Below are positions 15,083 to 22,774 of a stretch of 61,917 nt of DNA, one piece after another (position 1 is the stretch's first letter; the number at the start of each line of letters is the position of its first letter). This DNA is from CAZYBU01 sp964645775 (GTDB taxonomy: Bacteria > Spirochaetota > UBA4802 > UBA5550). The stretch covers positions 1 to 61,917 of the forward strand of contig CAZYBU010000019.1 in NCBI GenBank assembly GCA_964645775.1. The letters are read 5' to 3'. The notes beneath the pieces were generated by a model. The model did not search any database and had not been told where the DNA came from. It saw only the letters and a list, made by a program, of their open reading frames with translations. Position numbers and translations under genes: made by a program.

Positions 15083-17814
15083 GAGCGGACCTCCCCTTTT
15101 CCAAGTACGAGTTCAGGTCGGGGACGGGCCGGATGTTGGCCGGGAGGAAGAGTGCTGAAACCTTCGTAGTCCAGGTTAATCACCAGGGAACGGACCCTTT
15201 TGCCATAGTAGGCGATGTTGAGTACCCTGGGAGTAATAACGACAGGCAAACGGAAAGAAACCCCCTCCATGGTGACAATAACAGTATCACCGTCCTTCAG
15301 ATCCATCTCCCGGCCTGTAACCGGATCAATTTCCATAAAAGGACCGGGGTAGACCTCCCGGAGCAGCCCCAGTCTCAGGTCCACAACCCGGTTCCTTCGA
15401 AGAGGTTGATGGAAGAAAAACATGGGCATAAAAAGAGGGGCGTCTTTTCTGAAAAAGGAAAGATCAATCGGTTTCTCATGGAATTCCGGCAATGGAGCCT
15501 CCAGGCCCCGGGGGTCGAAAATGCGAGCAACGCCTTCGTACAGGGCAGTAAAAGAACCTTTTTTACCCGGTTTCCCATCTCCATCAGGGCGATCTTGTAA
15601 CCATTTTGATCCACTCCACTCGATAACGTTCTTTTCTTCCTTCATTGGTCGTCCCCTGAAATCGAGACCGGCCCGGTTATACAGATAATGACTTCCGAAA
15701 GGCCAGAACCATCCTTCAGACACCGGCTCCTCCCGGACACGAGGTTCGGTCCTCGGCTCCTCGGCAGAAGAGATCACCTTACCGGCAGAGCCGCAGAAGG
15801 TCCAGTTCCCACAGATGGTCTCTCCTCTGGCGGAAAGATCATCATAACCGGAGAGAGGCTTTCCCCTGTCTGTGTAACCGGCTATCTCCCGGTAAGTATT
15901 TCGGGGATCAGGATTCTGCTGCCAGTCACCGTAAAGCAGAGGCTCAGGATAGATTCCACCCTCCATCCTGTACATATCCTGTAACCGTTTGAAAAGGACA
16001 TGGGCTATTTCAAGAAATGTGGCCACATCTTTTCTGCGGGGGAAAGCCGGGTTGCTCCACCGCACTCTTCTGTCAGAGGATGTGACACTCCCTTCATATT
16101 CAAGGGGGCCGGCCGCCGGTAACAGGAATACTTCCGTATGGCTTTCAGGCTGGTCCATCCAGAAAGTCGCGCTCTCCCCGGCCCAACTGTCCATGCAGAC
16201 CAGCCAGTTCATGGAGGAGAGTTCCGGAAGGGGGGCGCAGTTCAGAGTATCGCTGCCGATAATGAATCCACCTTCAGCAGAACCGGGAAAAGCTCCTGCC
16301 CTGGGAAGCCATGCGAAGGCATAATCACTCCTTTCATCAGCCGCCCTGCCATAAAGTGCCCGGAGCTGGCTTACAAGGTATGATCTGCTTCGACCCCGGA
16401 TATTTTCACTTGCCGGGTCATTGCTCGCCTGTACTGTTCGTATAATATAACTCTCTATATTCCCATCTGTACCGAACCGGGGACTTTCCACTCCTCCCGG
16501 CAGATCCGGGCTCCCGGCCCGGAAGGCGTGAAATCCGGTTTCATTCATCTCCCGCGACGCCAGGTATAACCCTCCACCATGAATACCGATATTACCCAGA
16601 ACGAGTTGAAGGATGGCCGCGGCCCTTAGAAAGGATGCATCCGAGGGGAGAAGAAGGGCAAGCGTCCTGTGGTTCGCGTTCTCTGTGAGCATGTGAGCCA
16701 GATGACGAAAGTATCCCTCATCAAGGCCCGTTATCTTCGATACCCGCCTCGTTGTGTACCACCCGTAATGCTCTTTCATGGCAGCCATTACAGAATACCT
16801 GTTATCCAGACTCCGGTCTTTTCTCGGAATTCCCTTCCGGTCGATCTGATAGCTCCAGGTACTCCTCTCCCCTGCATTCTCTTCCCTGTAGTCGAGGGTG
16901 AATTCAGGGTGGAGCAGGCAGGTGGCGTTTGTGTGAAGTCGGAGGTATTCAGAATGATAGCGGTTCTTCTCCAGGGCATAGGCGATAATACCGTTTATGA
17001 AGGCCTCTTCCGTACCCTTGCGGATACCGGCGAAATCCGTGGCAAGGGATGCGGGTCGTTCCAGCCGTGAGTCGACAAGAGTCAGGGACGCCTTCCTGCT
17101 TTTCGCCTCCTGGAGGGAGGAGGTTACAACGGACTGATTCATGATTGTTTCAGAACCGAAAATCAGAACCGAGTCAGCGCGGCCCAGGTCTTCCCAGGGA
17201 TTCGTTGTAGCAGCGAACCCGAGGGTTCGCTCCAGTTCCCTGAGGCTTTCTTGAGCGCGGTAGCCCCGGTCAATCCTTTCAGGGGCCGCGCCCGTGAGGA
17301 TAGCCAGTTTTTTCCACGAATACAGTTCTTCGTTTTTCAGTGAAGCTGAGATAGACCAGAAAATCGCATCTGTTCTGGCAAGGTGAAATCCATCCTTTTC
17401 CACGAGGAAGGTTTTGTCCCGGGTATCTTTCACTCTTCGGGCTATTCTGTTGAGGGCATCGTCCATGGAGAGGTTTTGCCAGATACGTGAGCCGGGGGGG
17501 CGATACCGGACCTTTGCCGGTGATTCATTCTTTCGAGTTATATACTCTTCAATCTGAGCATATCCCCTGGGGCAGAGCCTCCCCCTGTTCCTTGAGGCAA
17601 GAGGGTCTCCCTTCAAGGAAAGGGACGCGTCTCTTCTCTGGACCAGAAGACCGCATCCATATCCGCAGGCATGGCAGAGGGCAGGATAGCTGGTCCCTTC
17701 AGATTTTCGGGTCCTGTCTCTGTCAAAAATGTTCTTCAGACTCAGAGCGCTTCCGGCCACTGCCGTGGCGGTAATGCCTGCGAATTTAAGGAAATCTCTT
17801 CGAGTAATGGACAC
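15079..17814 (-). CDS. Formate-dehydrogenase-like molybdopterin subunit lacking the Sec/Cys ligand
   Basis: 911 residues, co-linear with FdnG-type formate dehydrogenase. N-terminal TAT signal (TRRDFLKFAG). [4Fe-4S] cysteines C47, C50, C54, C81. The MGD-binding domains and C-terminal cap are recognisable. At the active site, the FDH pattern D-x-x-x-R-x-U/C-H aligns with D182-RGYR-A-Q188-E189, so the Mo ligand is Gln and the essential His is Glu. No in-frame UGA or nearby Cys replaces them. GTG start with GGAGA upstream. With the ferredoxin subunit it forms a two-gene unit without a membrane subunit. It is either a re-purposed, ligand-free enzyme or an inactive electron carrier; formate as substrate is doubtful. 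Confidence 0.82.
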   Translation of the reverse strand: MSITRRDFLKFAGITATAVAGSALSLKNIFDRDRTRKSEGTSYPALCHACGYGCGLLVQRRDASLSLKGDPLASRNRGRLCPRGYAQIEEYITRKNESPAKVRYRPPGSRIWQNLSMDDALNRIARRVKDTRDKTFLVEKDGFHLARTDAIFWSISASLKNEELYSWKKLAILTGAAPERIDRGYRAQESLRELERTLGFAATTNPWEDLGRADSVLIFGSETIMNQSVVTSSLQEAKSRKASLTLVDSRLERPASLATDFAGIRKGTEEAFINGIIAYALEKNRYHSEYLRLHTNATCLLHPEFTLDYREENAGERSTWSYQIDRKGIPRKDRSLDNRYSVMAAMKEHYGWYTTRRVSKITGLDEGYFRHLAHMLTENANHRTLALLLPSDASFLRAAAILQLVLGNIGIHGGGLYLASREMNETGFHAFRAGSPDLPGGVESPRFGTDGNIESYIIRTVQASNDPASENIRGRSRSYLVSQLRALYGRAADERSDYAFAWLPRAGAFPGSAEGGFIIGSDTLNCAPLPELSSMNWLVCMDSWAGESATFWMDQPESHTEVFLLPAAGPLEYEGSVTSSDRRVRWSNPAFPRRKDVATFLEIAHVLFKRLQDMYRMEGGIYPEPLLYGDWQQNPDPRNTYREIAGYTDRGKPLSGYDDLSARGETICGNWTFCGSAGKVISSAEEPRTEPRVREEPVSEGWFWPFGSHYLYNRAGLDFRGRPMKEEKNVIEWSGSKWLQDRPDGDGKPGKKGSFTALYEGVARIFDPRGLEAPLPEFHEKPIDLSFFRKDAPLFMPMFFFHQPLRRNRVVDLRLGLLREVYPGPFMEIDPVTGREMDLKDGDTVIVTMEGVSFRLPVVITPRVLNIAYYGKRVRSLVINLDYEGFSTLPPGQHPARPRPELVLGKGEVRS

Positions 17815-17881
17815 ACATTTCTCCGGAAGTCTTTCTCTTTCGATTCAAAGGACCACGCCGCTTAGATGTCAATAGAAAATA

Positions 17882-18997
17882 CTACTGACTCTCCCCTGAT
17901 TGTTCACTTTCCGGAGAAGCTCGACCCGTCAACTGAATATTGTGAATGATACTGTAGACCTCCCAGAGAGAGAAGAAGAAGGTGAGCAGGATGGGGCCTA
18001 TGATGACCCCAGGCAATCCGAAGGCCTGAATGCTTCCCAGCAGAAGAAAAAAGAAAAGCATGGGATGGAAATTAAGCTTCTCTCCGAAGGCCCAGGGTTT
18101 CACGATATTTTCAAAGAAGAGATACCAACCCAGTCCCCATAAGATGATAAAAAAGGCCCATCCGAAACTTCCTTCAATGATGAGAAAAACAGCCGCCGGG
18201 ATCCAGACAAAACTTGTCCCTATAACCGGGATAAGAGAAAAGATCGACCCGATTATGGCCCAGAGCAGGGGTGTGGCAAACCCGGCTATATAGAGACCGA
18301 TACCGAGAAATGTTCCCTGGAGTGTCATAATCAGAAGGTTTCCGGCCAGAAGGATCTTTATGACTTCCTTCAGGCGTTCCACGATTCTCCGTTCAATATC
18401 TTCGGGAAACGGCAGTACCTGGTAAAACTTCTCCTCCAGCTGGGGCCCTTCCTTCATGAGAAGGGCCAGCATAAGCACCATGAAAAAGATATTAACCAAA
18501 AAGGTCAGGGGATAGGCGAGGAAAGATGTAATGTTTGCAAAAACATTCCCCGCGGTCTTTTCAATCAGTTTTCCGATCCGTACCGTAAGGTCATTGACGC
18601 TGATATTCAGGGCATCAAGGGCCTTTAAAAAAAGTTCGTTCTGTTGCATTCTCTGAAGGGCGCCACTTTCAATCTTATCAAGGACAAAGACGTATGCCTG
18701 GTAGGTCTGGTCCCCGAGAAAGATGATAATAAGGGTCCCGGGTACCATGATGATAAGAAAGACCATCAGGGTAATGAGAGTAATCGTTATCCCCTGGTAT
18801 TTGATTCTTTCCTGAAGCCAGTCATAGAGCGGGACTACACCGATATAGCAAATCAGTGCGGCAAGGAAAACCCAGATATAAGGACGGAAAATATAGAAAA
18901 GGGCTACAAGAACAATGGTAAAAAGAAGCAGAAATAGAATTCGCAGAGTTTTGCTTCTTTGAATCTCCTGATAGGAATCGTTCTGTTTTTCGGACAT
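17882..18997 (-). CDS. AI-2E/PerM-family membrane protein
   Basis: 371 residues with about seven to eight membrane segments: two near the N terminus (about 20-60), one at about 70-95, a large soluble stretch (about 100-150), and five towards the C terminus. The family includes AI-2 exporters (TqsA) and Na+/H+ antiporters, so the substrate cannot be given. The C-terminal tail (about 355-371) is polar, with SESEQSGESQ. The 54-residue FlgM-like gene ends 63 bases upstream on the same strand, so the two may share a transcript. Confidence 0.85.
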   Translation of the reverse strand: MSEKQNDSYQEIQRSKTLRILFLLLFTIVLVALFYIFRPYIWVFLAALICYIGVVPLYDWLQERIKYQGITITLITLMVFLIIMVPGTLIIIFLGDQTYQAYVFVLDKIESGALQRMQQNELFLKALDALNISVNDLTVRIGKLIEKTAGNVFANITSFLAYPLTFLVNIFFMVLMLALLMKEGPQLEEKFYQVLPFPEDIERRIVERLKEVIKILLAGNLLIMTLQGTFLGIGLYIAGFATPLLWAIIGSIFSLIPVIGTSFVWIPAAVFLIIEGSFGWAFFIILWGLGWYLFFENIVKPWAFGEKLNFHPMLFFFLLLGSIQAFGLPGVIIGPILLTFFFSLWEVYSIIHNIQLTGRASPESEQSGESQ

Positions 18998-19060
18998 ACC
19001 TTATCCGCTCCCGGCCAGTTCATATACCGGAACATTCGAATTTCACAGCTGTTACGGCAA

Positions 19061-19225
19061 TTATCTGGTCAGATAATGAGATAGATCGGTTGCGATCCGG
19101 TTAATAGCATGTTCAAGATACGATTCATCTGCTATCCGTTTCCTGTACTCCCGGATTCGGTCCCTTTCACTGGTACCGGGACCCTTGTTTATCTCACGAT
19201 CCTCCATTTTCATGAGATCTTCCAT
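19061..19225 (-). CDS. 54-residue FlgM-like peptide (possible anti-sigma-28)
   Basis: A short gene with a strong ribosome site (GGAGG, 7 bases before the ATG at 19225). Charged N-terminal half, then an amphipathic region (about 19-54): SERDRIREYRKRI, ADESYLEHAINRIA and TDLSHYL. This follows the spacing of the sigma-binding C terminus of FlgM (R-x-x-K-I-x-x-L-K-x-x-I-x-x-G-x-Y ... IA). A candidate sigma-28 promoter (19282-19308) lies upstream, as expected for flgM, a late flagellar gene. FlgM is usually 85-100 residues, so this would be a minimal version. The match rests on a short stretch; treat as a hypothesis. Confidence 0.45.
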   Translation of the reverse strand: MEDLMKMEDREINKGPGTSERDRIREYRKRIADESYLEHAINRIATDLSHYLTR

Positions 19226-19281
19226 CTATGTCCTCCAGGGTCGCCCGTTCCTCCGTGAACGGGTTTATGACCGTATAGTGA

Positions 19282-19308
19282 ATATCGGCAGCACATAAGG
19301 CATACTTA
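19282..19308 (-). promoter_or_regulatory. Candidate sigma-28 (FliA) promoter
   Basis: Minus strand: TAAG (19308-19305), 15 bases, then GCCGATAT (19289-19282). The consensus is TAAA-N15-GCCGATAA, so the matches are 3 of 4 and 7 of 8 with exact spacing. It is 57 bases before the FlgM-like start codon. Confidence 0.5.
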
Positions 19309-19350
19309 ACCAAAAAGGACCCTGTATAAATCATTACCCGGGAAAAATAT

Positions 19351-19379
19351 TTGTGCATAACGTGTGTTAATGTTATAAT
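19351..19379 (+). promoter_or_regulatory. Promoter for the Nudix-acyltransferase pair
   Basis: TTGTGC (19351-19356), a 17-base spacer and a perfect TATAAT (19374-19379). The expected start of transcription is near 19386, giving a leader of about 16 bases to the ATG at 19402. It argues against a longer TTG start that would begin inside the promoter. Confidence 0.6.
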
Positions 19380-19401
19380 TGATTATGAGGACATTATTGC
19401 T

Positions 19402-19806
19402 ATGACACAATACAGAAATCCCATACCCACGGTTGACATTATAATCGAGCTGGAAGAGCAGGAAGGTGTAGTCCTTGTGCGCAGAAAGAACCCCCCACTC
19501 GGCTGGGCCCTGCCGGGAGGGTTTGTCGATTATGGAGAATCCCTGGAGGATGCGGCCCGAAGAGAGGCCCTGGAGGAGACCGGTCTTGAGGTTGAACTTC
19601 TGCGACAGTTTCACACTTATTCTGCTCCTGACAGAGATCCGAGGCAACATACCATCTCCACGGTCTTTCTGGCCCGGGCGGAAGGTTCACCCAGGGGAGG
19701 AGACGACGCGACGGAAGCCAGGCTCTTCCCCCGGAACGAGATACCGAACGATATTGTCTTTGATCATCCGGATATCCTGAAGGATTATTTCACAGGCAAA
19801 TACTGA
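19402..19806 (+). CDS. Nudix hydrolase (ADP-ribose/nucleoside-diphosphate-X type)
   Basis: 134 residues. A complete Nudix box G-x5-E-x7-REUxEExGU is visible in GGFVDYGESLEDAARREALEETGLEV. It cleaves a nucleoside diphosphate linked to another group. The small size and the PPLGWALPGGFV entry resemble ADP-ribose pyrophosphatases, but substrate is not fixed by the motif. The ATG at 19402 is chosen because the promoter at 19351-19379 rules out the longer reading; GAGG lies about 11 bases upstream. It ends 11 bases before the acyltransferase-hydrolase gene and is probably co-transcribed with it. Confidence 0.88.
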   Translation: MTQYRNPIPTVDIIIELEEQEGVVLVRRKNPPLGWALPGGFVDYGESLEDAARREALEETGLEVELLRQFHTYSAPDRDPRQHTISTVFLARAEGSPRGGDDATEARLFPRNEIPNDIVFDHPDILKDYFTGKY

Positions 19807-19817
19807 GGAGCGATAGT

Positions 19818-21998
19818 ATGCCCATATCCAACTTTCTGAGCCGGTCGGCTCTTCGAGCCCTCGCAGCCATTGAACGGACGACGAATGTGGATATTCGTGT
19901 TCACGGCGAGGAGAACGTCCCGGATGAGCCGGTGCTCTACACGGTAAACCATTTCACCCGCATGGAGACACTTTTCCTGCCGTACATTATTCACAGAGAA
20001 ACGGGAAAACTTTCTTACTCGCTGGCCTTTCATGATTTTTTCAAAGGCGGATTGGGCCGGCTAATGAGTAATCTCGGCGCCATATCAACCCGGAACCCGG
20101 AAAGGGATAAAATTCTGGGGGCAGCCCTCCTGAGAGGAGATTCTTCAGTTATCATCTTCCCGGAAGGCCAGATGATAAAGGACAAGAAAATCGTGGAGAA
20201 GGGAAAATTCCTAATCTACAACTCAGGGATGCGAAGACCGCCCCATACCGGTTCAGCCAGACTGGCCCTGATGACGGAGTTCCACCGGAGAAAGATAGCC
20301 CGGTTGCTTCAAGAAGGGAATGAAGAGGCTCTCTACGCTTTCATTAATTACTACGACCTGCGCAGGGAAGAGTTAAACCAGATAACCCGGCTGGAAACGA
20401 ATATCGTACCCATTAACATCACCTATTACCCGGTCAGGGCGCGGGAAAACGCTATCTCCAGGCTTGTGGAAAAATATGCCGGAAACCTTTCGGACCGTTT
20501 TCTGGAAGAACTGCAGGTGGAAGGGACGATGATCCTCAGCGGAGTGGATATAGACGTCAATTTCGGAGAAGCTCTCCCCGCGGGGAGATACCTGGAACGT
20601 TCAAAGAAAATGAAAAAACAGCTTAATGAGGAACAGCTCTTCCTTTCTGGAGATCTCTCGAAGATTGAGGTTCCCCTGCGGAAAATAAGCGCTAATTACA
20701 TGGGTGATTATATGTCCTCCATCTACAGGATGACAACCGTGAATCACGACCATATTCTCTCCTGGTTTATCTGCAGTTATCCTACAAACAAAATCCCGCT
20801 GGATGACCTCAAAGCGCGGGCTTACCTGGCCATAAGGAAGATTAAAGACCTGAAACTTGCCACGGCCCATTCCACCCTCTACCTGGACCAGGAATACCTT
20901 CTCTCCGATGACCTGCATGACAAATTGGAAAACCTCCTTGCAACGGCCTACTCCAACGGTCTGATTTCCCGCAAAGGGATGACCATCCTGCGAAACCAGA
21001 ACCGTTTCAGCAGCCTTTATGAGTTTCACACCCTCAGGCAGGATAATATTCTAGAGGTCCTGCATAATGAGATTGAACCCATCCGTCATCTTGTACGCGT
21101 TCTCCAGTCGATCATGATTATCCCACCCCCTATCCTGAGACGAAAAATCCACCGCGAGTTTCTCCGGGCGGACTTCAGGCTCTACCGTCAGGAGCGGGAA
21201 TCTTACCGCCCCGAGAAAGAGACACATACGGAAGAGATAGGCCGTCCTTTCTTTCTGAAAAACGGACGTAAACACGGCATACTTCTCATCCACGGATATA
21301 TGGCAGCCCCGGAAGAGATGAGAGTACTGGGAGAACATCTTCACGAGCAGGGCTATACCGTCTACGGTGTGCGCCTCCGGGGACACGGAACCTCTCCCGA
21401 AGACCTCGCTTCACGCGGATGGGAAGAATGGTACGATTCCGTCAACCGGGGGTACATCATTCTGAAACATTTCTGTAAAGATATATCTCTGTGCGGATTC
21501 TCCACCGGGGCCGGTCTCGCCCTTCTCCAGTCAGCGAGAAAGGATTTCCAGATACACTCCGTGATAGCCATTAGCGCTCCTCTTCGCCTTCAGGATATCC
21601 GGACACGTTTCGCTTCCGCGATTACTTTCTGGAACGAAATTTTAAAAAGATTCAACGTGCAAAAGGGTTCCATGGAATTCGTGGATAACCATCCGGAGAA
21701 CCCCCACATCAACTATCACAGAAACCCTGTACATGGAATCTTTGAGCTTGAGAAGCTGATGAAGACCGTTGAAAAGGAACTGCCCGATGTCCGTGTTCCA
21801 ACGCTGGTCATACAGGGTTCCGATGATCCTGTCGTTCACCCGGAAAGCGCCATGACCGTTTTCTCCTCCGTGGGGACCACCCACAGGGAACTTTTCAGGA
21901 TATATTCCCAGAAACACGGAATTGTCCGTGGAAAGACATCGGCCCCCCTTGCCCGCAGAATATCATTGTTTCTTGAAGAGCAAAAGAAAGAAGGGTAA
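19818..21998 (+). CDS. Fusion of a PlsC-like acyltransferase with an alpha/beta-hydrolase lipase
   Basis: 726 residues. The N-terminal third is a glycerolipid acyltransferase with a variant catalytic motif NHFTRMET (usual H-x4-D has Glu here) and FPEGQM as the phosphate-binding block. The middle (about 270-460) is helical and unassigned. The C-terminal domain (about 480-726) is a monoacylglycerol-lipase/carboxylesterase fold: HGYMAAPEEM oxyanion loop, RGHG, nucleophile in GFSTGAG, Asp in GSDDPVV, His in KHGIV. Joining the two could couple removal and replacement of an acyl chain in lipid remodelling; this is inference. GAGGAG precedes the ATG. No signal peptide, so it probably acts at the inner face of the membrane. 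Confidence 0.85.
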   Translation: MPISNFLSRSALRALAAIERTTNVDIRVHGEENVPDEPVLYTVNHFTRMETLFLPYIIHRETGKLSYSLAFHDFFKGGLGRLMSNLGAISTRNPERDKILGAALLRGDSSVIIFPEGQMIKDKKIVEKGKFLIYNSGMRRPPHTGSARLALMTEFHRRKIARLLQEGNEEALYAFINYYDLRREELNQITRLETNIVPINITYYPVRARENAISRLVEKYAGNLSDRFLEELQVEGTMILSGVDIDVNFGEALPAGRYLERSKKMKKQLNEEQLFLSGDLSKIEVPLRKISANYMGDYMSSIYRMTTVNHDHILSWFICSYPTNKIPLDDLKARAYLAIRKIKDLKLATAHSTLYLDQEYLLSDDLHDKLENLLATAYSNGLISRKGMTILRNQNRFSSLYEFHTLRQDNILEVLHNEIEPIRHLVRVLQSIMIIPPPILRRKIHREFLRADFRLYRQERESYRPEKETHTEEIGRPFFLKNGRKHGILLIHGYMAAPEEMRVLGEHLHEQGYTVYGVRLRGHGTSPEDLASRGWEEWYDSVNRGYIILKHFCKDISLCGFSTGAGLALLQSARKDFQIHSVIAISAPLRLQDIRTRFASAITFWNEILKRFNVQKGSMEFVDNHPENPHINYHRNPVHGIFELEKLMKTVEKELPDVRVPTLVIQGSDDPVVHPESAMTVFSSVGTTHRELFRIYSQKHGIVRGKTSAPLARRISLFLEEQKKEG

Positions 21999-22006
21999 AG
22001 GCATGA

Positions 22007-22681
22007 TCAACCGGAGATCAGTCTCTCCAGGTCCACTCCCTCCTTAACCTGCATCAGGACCACCGGAACAACGCATGAGAGGCCCAGTCCGGCGCAGGAA
22101 TGAGGATCCACCTCAAATTCGACAATCTTTTCTTTCATCTGCGGATGTTCGAATTTCAGTTCAAACAGATAATATTCCCTCTTCTCCAGGGTCTTATCCA
22201 GGAGAGGCCAGAAATGAAAATATCCCATGGTAGCCCTGTTGGTGACATAGGGATTATTCCAGTCACTGTCCACCATCTCCAGGGGCCTACCTTCGTAGAG
22301 AAGGGTTATCTGTATGTCGGAAACAACAGAAAAGGTGCTTTCCTCAAGAACTTCTCCGATTATATGAGGAAACCGGCGCAGTGAATAATCCGCAGAATCC
22401 TTCTGGTCCTGCGAAATGCCATTCCTCCGGTTCTTGAATACCTCTATGGCTTCGTACGTAAGCAGAAAGATATCGGTCTTCTGCTGAGTTTTCAGGCGAT
22501 TCTCCAGCTTCCCATGGAGAATACCCCTTTCGCTGGTAACATACCGGGGAGGCAGACGATTACATACATAAGCCACGATATCATCAATGTGTTCGCTTTC
22601 CCAGAGGATATCGTTATCGCTTTTGAGGATCTCGGTCACAACATTCCATACTATCTCCTCCATGAGGTTCTTAATGGCCAT
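22007..22681 (-). CDS. ComFB-domain protein with a C-terminal extension
   Basis: 224 residues. The first about 90 match the ComFB family: AIKNLMEEIVW, DDIVAYVCNRLPPRYVTSERG. ComFB proteins were named from a competence operon; family members in cyanobacteria have been reported as cyclic-dinucleotide receptors. The remaining about 130 residues are not recognised. The start at 22681 has AGGAGG 8 bases upstream; a start at 22705 has none. It lies downstream of lon with a possible own promoter overlapping the lon stop. The usual Cys residues of some ComFB metal sites are not evident. Confidence 0.75.
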   Translation of the reverse strand: MAIKNLMEEIVWNVVTEILKSDNDILWESEHIDDIVAYVCNRLPPRYVTSERGILHGKLENRLKTQQKTDIFLLTYEAIEVFKNRRNGISQDQKDSADYSLRRFPHIIGEVLEESTFSVVSDIQITLLYEGRPLEMVDSDWNNPYVTNRATMGYFHFWPLLDKTLEKREYYLFELKFEHPQMKEKIVEFEVDPHSCAGLGLSCVVPVVLMQVKEGVDLERLISG

Positions 22682-22744
22682 TACACATCCTCCTGCGATC
22701 CCCAATGATGAAACTACCGTGGGTCAGCATTCTTTCACACAGGG

Positions 22745-22774
22745 AATATAATCTCAACAGTAAATCCCTGTCAT
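22745..22774 (-). promoter_or_regulatory. Candidate promoter for the ComFB gene
   Basis: Minus strand ATGACA (22774-22769), 18 bases, TATATT (22750-22745). Both hexamers match consensus at five of six. The -35 box overlaps the lon stop codon. Confidence 0.4.

Noticed and set aside
14809..15600. Plus-strand frame with repeated LGAGPF
   Set aside because: Shadow of the 18-bp repeat in the ferredoxin gene; no ribosome site or domain.
17100..17300. Selenocysteine in the FDH-like subunit
   Set aside because: No in-frame UGA anywhere in the gene; the ligand position is coded as Gln.
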